Below are positions 1 through 6,360 of a stretch of 9,175 nucleotides of DNA, one piece after another (position 1 is the stretch's first letter; each line of letters opens with the position of its first letter). The position numbers were made by a program, and so were the translations under genes. Source of the DNA: Bdellovibrionales bacterium (GTDB lineage: Bacteria > Bdellovibrionota > Bdellovibrionia > Bdellovibrionales > UBA1609); the NCBI GenBank assembly GCA_020435025.1, contig JAGRAG010000214.1, positions 1 through 9,175 of the forward strand. The letters run 5' to 3'. The notes under the pieces are model-generated. The model had not been told where the DNA came from. It ran no database searches and saw only the letters and a program-made list of their open reading frames with translations.

Positions 1-492
1 ACTGGGATCAATAAGGTACTTATTTAAATCATCATCCAGTACCAGTCGCTCAATTTCCAATTCCATCTCTTCACTGATCTTATATCCATCGGCACCAAAA
101 ATTTTGATACCATTGTCTTGATAGGCATTATGAGAAGCAGAGATCACCACACCTGCATCGGCTCGCATATTCTGCGCCACAAAGCCAATTCCTGGTGTCG
201 GCAGTGGTCCCGTTAACTGCACTCGGATTCCCATAGAGTTCAATCCACTAGCTAAAGCCTGCTCAATCATATAACCAGAAAGACGCGTGTCTTTTCCAAT
301 AAGAACGGTGCGCTTATGACCTTTCCGACTGGGCGACTGCCGTAACAGATAACCCATGGCCTGTCCCACCTTCATGACCATCTCCGGAGTCATAGGGTAC
401 TCATTCGCCGTTCCACGAATCCCATCGGTTCCAAACAGACGGCGTGCCGGGCTTTCTTTTTTTATTTTTTTAACAGTATCTTTTTTGCTCAC
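1..492 (-). CDS. glmM: Phosphoglucosamine mutase GlmM, N-terminal 164 codons (cut by window edge)
   Basis: GlmM converts glucosamine-6-phosphate to glucosamine-1-phosphate in the cytoplasm, on the way to UDP-GlcNAc for peptidoglycan and LPS. The reading frame is open from a GTG at 492 down to base 1, so only about the first third of a typical 440-460 residue protein is present. The family signature LFGTDGIRG lies at residues 19-27. The phosphoserine loop ISASHN lies at 117-122, with the catalytic serine at about 120, followed by DNGIKIFG at 126-133. The GTG start has AAGGAG (504-499) six bases upstream, and no other usable start lies before the signature. The result is a lysine-rich N-terminal extension of about 15-18 residues compared with common GlmM proteins. 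It is the last visible gene of the ftsH-cdaA-cdaR-glmM run, 46 bp after cdaR. Identification is firm. Confidence 0.96.
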   Translation of the reverse strand, partial: MSKKDTVKKIKKESPARRLFGTDGIRGTANEYPMTPEMVMKVGQAMGYLLRQSPSRKGHKRTVLIGKDTRLSGYMIEQALASGLNSMGIRVQLTGPLPTPGIGFVAQNMRADAGVVISASHNAYQDNGIKIFGADGYKISEEMELEIERLVLDDDLNKYLIDPS

Positions 493-538
493 AACTCACT
501 CCTTAAACTCCTTGCCCCTTTACTATTGGACAGAGTCC

Positions 539-949
539 CTACTGACTTCCTTGAATATCCTGAATATTTGCACGAATCACATTGGGAGTCACGGAGACGA
601 ATCGTACTCCAACGGGGAGATCTAAACCGTCGGCCGTCAATTGAATGCGGTTCCAGCCTAATTCTTTATTTACAAGATCTATTTTAAAAACCGACTCCTT
701 CTGACTGTATCGAGTCAGTGAGATTCTTGGCCCTTCTATCTTGACTCTTACTTGAGTGGCCACACTATTAGCGATCATCTGTTTCGGAGAGATAAGATAC
801 TGAATATCAATATCTCTAGAAAGAGTTTCGCGCCTTCCAACAAAACTGACCCACAAGACTACCGTCACAACTGTAGCGATGACTTTGTAGGTCCCGTTGC
901 TCATAATTTTTTTACGAATCACTGGGAACTCACGACGAACTCTATCCAT
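539..949 (-). CDS. cdaR: CdaR/YbbR-domain protein, single-domain form
   Basis: This is a likely membrane-anchored extracytoplasmic regulator of the diadenylate cyclase CdaA. The 136-residue protein has a short basic N-terminus (MDRVRREF), one transmembrane helix at about residues 21-37 and one region of about 85 residues (45-131) with the alternating beta-strand pattern of a YbbR domain. That region includes a VKIEGP segment at 69-74 and the closing VTPNVIRANI segment at 120-129. The Bacillus subtilis CdaR is much longer and carries several YbbR domains, so this is a minimal version. The ATG overlaps the end of cdaA by 8 bp, and AAGG lies six bases upstream of it, which points to translational coupling. 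The call rests on the domain pattern and on the position between cdaA and glmM. The sequence alone would be weak evidence. Confidence 0.85.
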   Translation of the reverse strand: MDRVRREFPVIRKKIMSNGTYKVIATVVTVVLWVSFVGRRETLSRDIDIQYLISPKQMIANSVATQVRVKIEGPRISLTRYSQKESVFKIDLVNKELGWNRIQLTADGLDLPVGVRFVSVTPNVIRANIQDIQGSQ

Positions 950-1739
950 GAGCCACCTTCTTTTTCATCGCGAAGAAATCATAAAGTTTCTGTCTTAGCT
1001 CCCCATGACTCAGATCAAATAGAAAATTCCCACCAAGAGCCAAACCAACTGATTTATTCTCCTCACTGACCACCAATACCAACGCATCCGTTTCCTCGGT
1101 CAATCCTAAACCAGCTCGATGTCGTGTTCCTAAGCTTTTTTCTAAGATGGGGTTTTTACTAAGCGGCAAAAAGCATCCGGCTGCGAAAATTCGTCCATCT
1201 CGAATCACAGCGGCGCCGTCATGCAGAGGGCTTGTCGGTTGAAATAAAGCCACCAAAGTTTCTGAAACCACACCGGCATCAATTTCAACTCCGACTTCTA
1301 AGAAGTAATCTAAATTAATGTCTTTTTCCAAAACAATCAGGGCACCAATTCCCCGCTGGGCCAATTGAATCGCACCCTGGGCCACCTCTTCAACAACATG
1401 TGTCTCCCGAAGTTTTTCGCCCAACCAAAAGGGATTGCTTCCGATTTGCGCCAGGGCTTGGCGAATCTCCCCTTGAAATAAGATCACAACAATTAAGAAA
1501 AGATTTGAAAAGAATTTTTCCAACAACCAATGAAAGGTCAACAACTCAGCCCAGATACTTACGGAATAGGCTATAGCTAGCACTCCCATTCCAGAAAGGA
1601 TCTGAACAGCTCCGGCCCTCTTGGTTAACAAAAGGACCCGATAAACAACAATCCATACTAATAGGAAATCAACAAAGTCTTTAAGTCGAAGTTCGGTAAA
1701 AACTATATGAATGTTTTCAAACAAACCACTACCGAACAA
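942..1739 (-). CDS. cdaA: Diadenylate cyclase CdaA (c-di-AMP synthase)
   Basis: CdaA joins two ATP molecules into cyclic di-AMP at the cytoplasmic face of the inner membrane. The 265-residue protein has three predicted N-terminal membrane helices (about 22-39, 47-66 and 70-90) followed by a DAC domain (about 105-255). Both catalytic signatures are intact: the DGA motif in PLHDGAAVI (residues 171-179) and the RHR motif in GTRHRAG (204-210). Length and layout match the CdaA family, not DisA. The chosen start is a TTG with a GGGGG Shine-Dalgarno core four bases upstream, 10 bp after the ftsH stop. A second in-frame TTG at 1724 would shorten the protein by five residues and has no good ribosome site. 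cdaR overlaps its 3' end, as expected for a membrane partner. No c-di-AMP phosphodiesterase gene is visible in the window. Confidence 0.95.
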   Translation of the reverse strand: MFGSGLFENIHIVFTELRLKDFVDFLLVWIVVYRVLLLTKRAGAVQILSGMGVLAIAYSVSIWAELLTFHWLLEKFFSNLFLIVVILFQGEIRQALAQIGSNPFWLGEKLRETHVVEEVAQGAIQLAQRGIGALIVLEKDINLDYFLEVGVEIDAGVVSETLVALFQPTSPLHDGAAVIRDGRIFAAGCFLPLSKNPILEKSLGTRHRAGLGLTEETDALVLVVSEENKSVGLALGGNFLFDLSHGELRQKLYDFFAMKKKVAHG

Positions 1740-1743
1740 CGAT

Positions 1744-1748
1744 CCCCC
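1744..1748 (-). promoter_or_regulatory. Ribosome binding site deciding the TTG start of cdaA
   Basis: A run of five G residues on the minus strand lies just after the ftsH stop (1752-1750) and four bases before the TTG at 1739. It supports that TTG over the in-frame TTG at 1724, and suggests coupled translation of ftsH and cdaA. Confidence 0.6.
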
Positions 1749-1749
1749 T

Positions 1750-3747
1750 TTAGGCCGTTACTGGATCTTGACCATTTAGGGAATCATCAGACTCTTCTTC
1801 GGCAGCCTTCTTCGCGGCTTCTTCACGTTCTTTACGCTCTTTTTCTTCAGCTTCCTCAGCTGCAGCCTTCTGTTCTTTGTTCATTTTTTCCTGGCTTAAC
1901 TCGCGCCGACGAACCAGCTCCTGCAAATCAATGCCTTCATCTATGATCGCTCGGATTTCTTGATTATCAATCGTCTCCAGCTCTAACAACGCCTCAGCTA
2001 AGGCCACTAGCTCTTTGTTGTATTTCGATAATATCTCAACCGCTTTCTGGTACCCTTCATCAATAATCCGATGAATCTCGGTATCGATCTCTTGAGCTTT
2101 GGCTTCTGAATAATCTTTGTGCTGCGACTGCTGCATTCCTAAAAATACAGGGCCTTCCTTTTTCTCTAAAGCAATCGGACCTAATTTATCGCTCATACCC
2201 CATTCACAAACCATGCTTCGGGCAATAGAGGTCGCTTTTTCAATATCGTTGCTCGCCCCTGTAGTGATCTCATTAAATACTAAAGCCTCTGCCACTCGTC
2301 CCCCAAAAAGAAACGGCAACATGTTTAAAGCCTTTGATTTTGTCAAACTCAGTTGATCCTGCTCAGGCAAGGTTTGAGTCACCCCGAGGGCCATCCCACG
2401 TGGAATGATCGTGACCTTATGAATTTTATCTAAATGAGGAAGCTTATAGCCTACTAGTGTGTGCCCCGCCTCGTGATAGGCTGTCACCTTGCGCTCCTCT
2501 TCATTAATAATCATGGATTTTCGCTCTGCTCCCATAAGAACTTTGTCTTTTGCCGATTCAAAATCCACCATCTCAACCCGGTGTTTGTCATATCTAGCCG
2601 CTTGTAGAGCCGATTCGTTGACCAAATTTTCTAAATCAGCTCCACTGAAACCGGGTGTGCCTTTTGCCACTTTGTCTAAATCGACGTCCGAAGCCAGAGG
2701 TGTCTTTCGAGTGTGCACTTTCAAGATCTCTTTTCTTCCTGAAAGATCCGGCTTATTGACAATCACCCGGCGATCGAATCGTCCTGGTCGCAAGAGAGCT
2801 GGATCCAAAACATCAGGTCGGTTGGTGGCAGCGATAAGAATCACACCTTCACTTCCCTCAAACCCATCCATTTCCACAAGGAGCTGATTCAGTGTTTGCT
2901 CACGCTCATCATGTCCGCCCCCCATTCCGGCACCACGATGGCGACCAACGGCATCGATCTCATCGATAAAAATCAAACAAGGGGCATTCTTTTTACCTTG
3001 CTCGAACAAATCACGAACACGCGAAGCTCCTACACCAACAAACATCTCCACAAAGTCTGATCCTGATATGGTGAAAAATGGAACTCCCGCCTCACCGGCC
3101 ACAGCTCTCGCGAGCAATGTCTTTCCCGTTCCTGGAGAGCCGACAAGTAAGACTCCTTTAGGAATGCGGCCACCCAGGCGAGTGAACTTTTTTGGATTTT
3201 TTAAAAATTCAACGATCTCTTCAAGATCTTGTTTGGCCTCTTCAACGCCTGCGACATCTTGAAAGGTGACTTTCTTTTTATTTTCCGTCAGCATCTTCGC
3301 ACGGCTTTTTCCAAAGCTCATGGCTTTGCCACCACCAACCTGCATTTGCCGAATCAGAAATAGAAAAATACCAAAGACCAATAGCATGGGAAGAAAGCTC
3401 CCAAGTATAGATAGAAAATTCATTCCATCTTCGGCTTCGTAATTAGGAATGATTCCTTGTTCGCGAATGAGTTCAAAACCCGTATCCCCAACATTTCCAG
3501 GAACAACAAAACGGACAGCCCCTTTGTACTTGTCCTTGAATTCGTCTTTGATCTTTCCAGATACTTCTTGAGAACTGGTGCGAATGGTAACGGACTCGAT
3601 TTCTCCGGCCTTTAACGCTGAGACGAATTTACTGTAGTCAAATCCACGAATCGTCATTTGTCGCTGACCTTCATAATATTGAAAAAGAATAAATCCGACA
3701 ACAAAGACAATCGCCCAAATGGACATCACTTTTTGACTATTTCTCAT
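1750..3747 (-). CDS. ftsH: ATP-dependent zinc metalloprotease FtsH
   Basis: FtsH is a hexameric inner-membrane AAA+ protease that removes misfolded membrane proteins and some short-lived cytoplasmic regulators. The 665-residue sequence shows the full layout: a membrane helix at about 8-24, a periplasmic domain to about 107, a second helix at about 110-133, and the AAA+ domain. The AAA+ domain has Walker A GSPGTGKT at 203-210, pore motif FVG at 236-238, Walker B IFIDEID at 259-265 and the second region of homology with its arginines at about 307-327. The protease domain has HEAGH at 425-429 and a likely third zinc ligand, Asp501, in GASNDIE. The C-terminus (about 618-655) is a highly charged Glu/Lys/Ala helix, longer than in many homologues. 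The ATG has an AAGGA eight bases upstream. It is followed at 10 bp by cdaA. Confidence 0.98.
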   Translation of the reverse strand: MRNSQKVMSIWAIVFVVGFILFQYYEGQRQMTIRGFDYSKFVSALKAGEIESVTIRTSSQEVSGKIKDEFKDKYKGAVRFVVPGNVGDTGFELIREQGIIPNYEAEDGMNFLSILGSFLPMLLVFGIFLFLIRQMQVGGGKAMSFGKSRAKMLTENKKKVTFQDVAGVEEAKQDLEEIVEFLKNPKKFTRLGGRIPKGVLLVGSPGTGKTLLARAVAGEAGVPFFTISGSDFVEMFVGVGASRVRDLFEQGKKNAPCLIFIDEIDAVGRHRGAGMGGGHDEREQTLNQLLVEMDGFEGSEGVILIAATNRPDVLDPALLRPGRFDRRVIVNKPDLSGRKEILKVHTRKTPLASDVDLDKVAKGTPGFSGADLENLVNESALQAARYDKHRVEMVDFESAKDKVLMGAERKSMIINEEERKVTAYHEAGHTLVGYKLPHLDKIHKVTIIPRGMALGVTQTLPEQDQLSLTKSKALNMLPFLFGGRVAEALVFNEITTGASNDIEKATSIARSMVCEWGMSDKLGPIALEKKEGPVFLGMQQSQHKDYSEAKAQEIDTEIHRIIDEGYQKAVEILSKYNKELVALAEALLELETIDNQEIRAIIDEGIDLQELVRRRELSQEKMNKEQKAAAEEAEEKERKEREEAAKKAAEEESDDSLNGQDPVTA

Positions 3748-3905
3748 ATTTTAATTCCTTTCCCTCTCTGATCCCTAGGATATCACGGGATAATTCACCC
3801 CAACAATCAGATTATTGGAACTTTAGACTCCCCATAGATCCAGTCCCATCGACAATGATGAAAGATCCTACAAAGTGCTTATCAAAATCCTAAAAGTCCA
3901 TGTGG
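3748..3905 (-). promoter_or_regulatory. Upstream region of ftsH with a possible promoter
   Basis: This 158-bp gap between tilS and ftsH carries no gene. On the minus strand a TTGTTG (3806-3801) and a TATCCT (3782-3777) are 18 bases apart and could be -35 and -10 boxes, placing the -10 about 30 bases before the ftsH ATG. The spacer holds an imperfect palindrome, GGGTGAATTATCCC (3800-3787). Both matches to the sigma-70 consensus are partial, and I see no clear heat-shock promoter or terminator hairpin. Confidence 0.25.
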
Positions 3906-4904
3906 TTATTTGTCTAGGCTCACTTCAATCCACTGTGGGCTCACCTGCCAACATCGACGTAATAAGATAAAAGTGTGGTTTTTTTTCGAAGTGTCAAGCC
4001 TCTTAATGATCTCTTCTATGTGAGAACGTCCGTATTCAGCAAAACCCTGCTCTCTCATAAATCGCGCCAAAACCCGCCTTTGATCATATCGACTTAACTC
4101 TAAAAACCGAGGATGATGAATTCGAGATTCCAATATGTAATCTGAAAACTTCAGCGCACTTTCTTCACTCTTGTTACCATCTAATAGGTTCGAGAGGGAG
4201 CGAGCGAGCGAATCTAATGCACCTGGACGTTTTTTCTCCAAGAGAGGTAACCACTCCAGTCGCAACCAGTTTCTTAAAGGATCAACGCTCTTATTCGATG
4301 GGTCATCTAAGAAGTCTATAGAAAATTCTTCAAGGTATGCCTCTAAATGGAACCGCGAAATCTCAAGTAATGGTCGAATACATTCTCGATTATTTTCAAA
4401 AGACATACCCTTTAGACCTTGTTCACCCGTCCCTCGAATCAACTGAATCAAACGGGTCTCCAATTGATCTTCTAAATGATGAGCCAAAACAATTTTGGCA
4501 TTTAGGGCCCATGAATCACGTAATGACATCAACTGACTGTAGCGAAAATCTCGATACTGCGACTCGGATCTTAGCGGAGCATCGACACTCTTTGAATCTA
4601 AGGATCTTGTTAAGTATGGAATTCCCAATTTTTGGGCCCATTGGTCGACGAAATCCCGCGCACAACGACGAAACTCCTCTTGCTGATTGTTTTGCGTTTC
4701 ACCGTGGTGAACGTGTGCAAAAGCAATATCACACTTTAGTAGAGGCTGAATTCGCCAAAGAATGTGACCTAAAGCCACAGAGTCTCTCCCCCCGGAAATG
4801 GCCACTAAAAGAGGAGAGGACGTCCATTCATGTTCTCGAAACTTTCTGAGTACTTGATGTTCTAGTGGATGTAAGGTTCCACCATTTACGGATACATGGT
4901 CCAT
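3906..4904 (-). CDS. tilS: tRNA(Ile)-lysidine synthetase TilS
   Basis: TilS attaches lysine to cytidine 34 of the CAU-anticodon isoleucine tRNA using ATP, so that the tRNA reads AUA and is charged with isoleucine. The 332-residue protein has the N-type PP-loop SGGRDS at residues 36-41 and the TilS signature AHHLEDQLET at 141-150, followed by RGTGEQGLKGM at 157-167. The DDPSN segment at 200-204 and RNWLR at 211-215 match the family's conserved tail of the catalytic domain. It is shorter than E. coli TilS, and resembles the short forms lacking most of the C-terminal domains. A stop codon lies three codons upstream in frame, so the ATG at 4904 is the first possible start. It has no well-placed Shine-Dalgarno: a GGAGGG lies about 14 bases away. 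The start sits inside the 3' end of the preceding gene, overlapping by 19 bp. Confidence 0.95.
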   Translation of the reverse strand: MDHVSVNGGTLHPLEHQVLRKFREHEWTSSPLLVAISGGRDSVALGHILWRIQPLLKCDIAFAHVHHGETQNNQQEEFRRCARDFVDQWAQKLGIPYLTRSLDSKSVDAPLRSESQYRDFRYSQLMSLRDSWALNAKIVLAHHLEDQLETRLIQLIRGTGEQGLKGMSFENNRECIRPLLEISRFHLEAYLEEFSIDFLDDPSNKSVDPLRNWLRLEWLPLLEKKRPGALDSLARSLSNLLDGNKSEESALKFSDYILESRIHHPRFLELSRYDQRRVLARFMREQGFAEYGRSHIEEIIKRLDTSKKNHTFILLRRCWQVSPQWIEVSLDK

Positions 4905-5389
4905 CCTGATTTAAAGCACCCTCCGGTTTTACAGCGAGACGTCTGAAAACCTCCACCAAAAAAGTGAACTTCCCATCCCACTTCTTGGCAATCGTTATTG
5001 ATACACAAAGTCCGCGCCCAACTGCCGCCAGGGAAATGAGTTTCCCAGCCTTGTTTCAAGCAATCGCCGTCTCCGTCATCATTACTTAAGCAATAATTTT
5101 CAGAAATGGTAGCGCCGGTTCGAAAATTGTATGTGACCCATCCTTCTTGCCAGCAAAGATCGTCGATACAGCTCGTTTGGGCCACGGCAATCCCGCGCTT
5201 GGGGCGTTCTACCCATCCCTTTGTGCGACAGTCTTCGTCTTCACACTTTACAACGGAACTATTTCCCGTTTTGGTATCGAAAATACTCCAACCATTTTTT
5301 AAACAGTCCCCTTTTAAACAAATCACATCGTACTCAGCCACCGCAGTTGCGGCAAATCCGAGCAAAAGCCATATCAGTAAGCCCTTCAT
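4886..5389 (-). CDS. Secreted protein of six C-x4-C-x3-G-W repeats, function unknown
   Basis: I do not recognise a family. The 167-residue protein has a clear signal peptide (about 1-18, ending AVA before EYD), so it is probably periplasmic or exported. The rest is six tandem units of about 25 residues, each with two cysteines and a Gly-Trp: C24/C29/W34, C49/C54/W59, C74/C79/W84, C100/C110/W115, C129/C134/W139 and C153/C158/W163. All twelve cysteines of the mature protein belong to the motif, which suggests six small disulfide loops. The loops are often acidic (CEDEDC, CIDDLC). Unit 4 has five extra residues, giving an Asp/Gly-rich NDDGDGD stretch that could bind calcium. The ATG has a strong AGGAGG (5400-5395) five bases upstream. 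The gene follows lysR by 50 bp and overlaps tilS, so it may be transcribed with both. Confidence 0.85.
   Translation of the reverse strand: MKGLLIWLLLGFAATAVAEYDVICLKGDCLKNGWSIFDTKTGNSSVVKCEDEDCRTKGWVERPKRGIAVAQTSCIDDLCWQEGWVTYNFRTGATISENYCLSNDDGDGDCLKQGWETHFPGGSWARTLCINNDCQEVGWEVHFFGGGFQTSRCKTGGCFKSGWTMYP
4901..5320 (-). repeat. Six in-frame coding repeats of about 75 bp (C-x4-C-x3-G-W units)
   Basis: Measured from first cysteine to first cysteine, the spacings in the protein are 25, 25, 26, 29 and 24 residues. The 29 is explained by a five-residue insertion in unit 4. The repeats are conserved at protein level in Cys, Gly and Trp, but the DNA units look well diverged. That indicates an old duplication held by selection, not a recent tandem expansion. 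Confidence 0.85.
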
Positions 5390-5403
5390 AATCCCCTCCT
5401 TGA

Positions 5404-5419
5404 CGCTAAAACTTTAGCG
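5404..5419. promoter_or_regulatory. Perfect 7-bp inverted repeat between lysR and the repeat-protein gene
   Basis: CGCTAAA and TTTAGCG are separated by two bases (AC on the plus strand). It lies in the 50-bp gap after the lysR stop, just upstream of the strong ribosome site of the Cys-rich gene. It could be an operator or a small mRNA hairpin. There is no U-run after it on the minus strand, so it is not a standard intrinsic terminator. Function is unknown. Confidence 0.4.
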
Positions 5420-5439
5420 AGGAGAGTCTTGTTTATCCA

Positions 5440-6348
5440 TCATTTTAATTTTTCGCGCAGAGCGTCTATCACAATTTGCGTAGACGATCGATGCGTTCGA
5501 TTGCGAAGGTAGGCCAACTGAATTTTATTTGTGAGTGCCTTTCCTTTTCCTTGGAAGCGAAATAGCTCATAGCCTTCACTTTCAATGGTCTGCAGCAGAA
5601 AATTGGGAATGACACCCACTCCCATTCCACAAGTAACGTAACGAGCAATCGCGCGAACATCCATCACTTGTGCTCGGACATTCAATTTCATATTTCGGCG
5701 CTTCAGATGGTGACTCAACCACCTTCGAACAATGGGCTCCCCATCTTGATAAACAATGTAATCTAACGATTCAAAATAGGACTTCGTATAGGAAACGGGA
5801 GGATGTTGCTTCATGTACTCCTTTGAAGCGCACAGCTCAATCACCTCTTCCGCCACATCTTCGGTTACGATTTTTTTATCCATGGAGTACTCATCGATAA
5901 AAGCGAAGTCGAGATCTCCATTAACAAGTGGGCCTTCCATTTTGCTCGCAAAATCAAGAAGCATATCAAAACGCAGACCTGGATACTGTTTCCCAATCTC
6001 CGCCAACTTCGGAATGATCACATGATTTCCAAATTCTATGGGCATTCCAATTCGAACCACACTCTTTATTTCACTGTCTCTTTGAGATATAGCCGCCACG
6101 GTCCGCTCAATGCTAGAAAGAGACTTGGAAACACTTTTAAAAAGTCTCTCGCCCGCATCTGTGGGAATGATATTCTTGTTAATTCGATCAAAGAGAGTCA
6201 CACCTAAACCCTCTTCCAACGATTTGATATGCTGACTGACTCCACTTTGAGTGAGATGCAGTTCTTTTGCTGCCGTCGTCATACAGCGCTTTCGATAGAC
6301 CGATTCGAAGACGCGAAGGTTATTTAAATTAAGATTATCAATCAACAT
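5440..6348 (-). CDS. LysR-family transcriptional regulator
   Basis: This is a DNA-binding regulator of 302 residues, the usual LysR length. The N-terminal winged helix-turn-helix spans about 8-66, with the typical pattern AAKELHLTQSGVSQHIKSLE at 26-45 and LFDR at 52-55. A linker helix follows, and a periplasmic-binding-protein-like effector domain runs from about 95 to 300. The effector is not deducible. The ATG lies 12 bp after the stop of the tri-heme cytochrome gene, with AAGG nine bases upstream, so the two genes are probably one transcript. LysR regulators often control a nearby divergent promoter, and the obvious target is the cytochrome promoter region at 7516-7658, which would also make the regulator autoregulated. 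The small gap to the Cys-rich gene downstream leaves that gene as another possible target. Confidence 0.93.
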   Translation of the reverse strand: MLIDNLNLNNLRVFESVYRKRCMTTAAKELHLTQSGVSQHIKSLEEGLGVTLFDRINKNIIPTDAGERLFKSVSKSLSSIERTVAAISQRDSEIKSVVRIGMPIEFGNHVIIPKLAEIGKQYPGLRFDMLLDFASKMEGPLVNGDLDFAFIDEYSMDKKIVTEDVAEEVIELCASKEYMKQHPPVSYTKSYFESLDYIVYQDGEPIVRRWLSHHLKRRNMKLNVRAQVMDVRAIARYVTCGMGVGVIPNFLLQTIESEGYELFRFQGKGKALTNKIQLAYLRNRTHRSSTQIVIDALREKLK

Positions 6349-6360
6349 AGACTCAAGCCT

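Noticed and set aside
459..486. Possible frameshift in the T-rich run near the start of glmM
   Set aside because: The run encodes a lysine-rich N-terminus in the same frame as the FTGDGIRG-type signature region, and a good ribosome site precedes the GTG, so no break is needed.
752..1069. Plus-strand open frame of 105 codons across the cdaR-cdaA junction
   Set aside because: It is antisense to two genes with clear domain evidence, and its composition is that of a complement of coding DNA.
2489..2887. Plus-strand open frame of 132 codons opposite ftsH
   Set aside because: It is antisense to the conserved AAA+ domain of ftsH, and its Ser/Arg/Pro-rich translation is typical of a shadow frame.
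3748..3905. Small RNA or riboswitch upstream of ftsH
   Set aside because: Only short imperfect complementarities are present; no recognisable riboswitch core or terminator was seen.
4337..4849. Long plus-strand open frame of 170 codons opposite tilS
   Set aside because: It lies entirely antisense to a firmly identified tilS, shows no signal, domain or ribosome site that I can see, and is best explained as a shadow of the real gene.
5404..5419. Intrinsic terminator after lysR
   Set aside because: The inverted repeat has a two-base centre and no U-run after it on the minus strand; a strong ribosome site follows instead.
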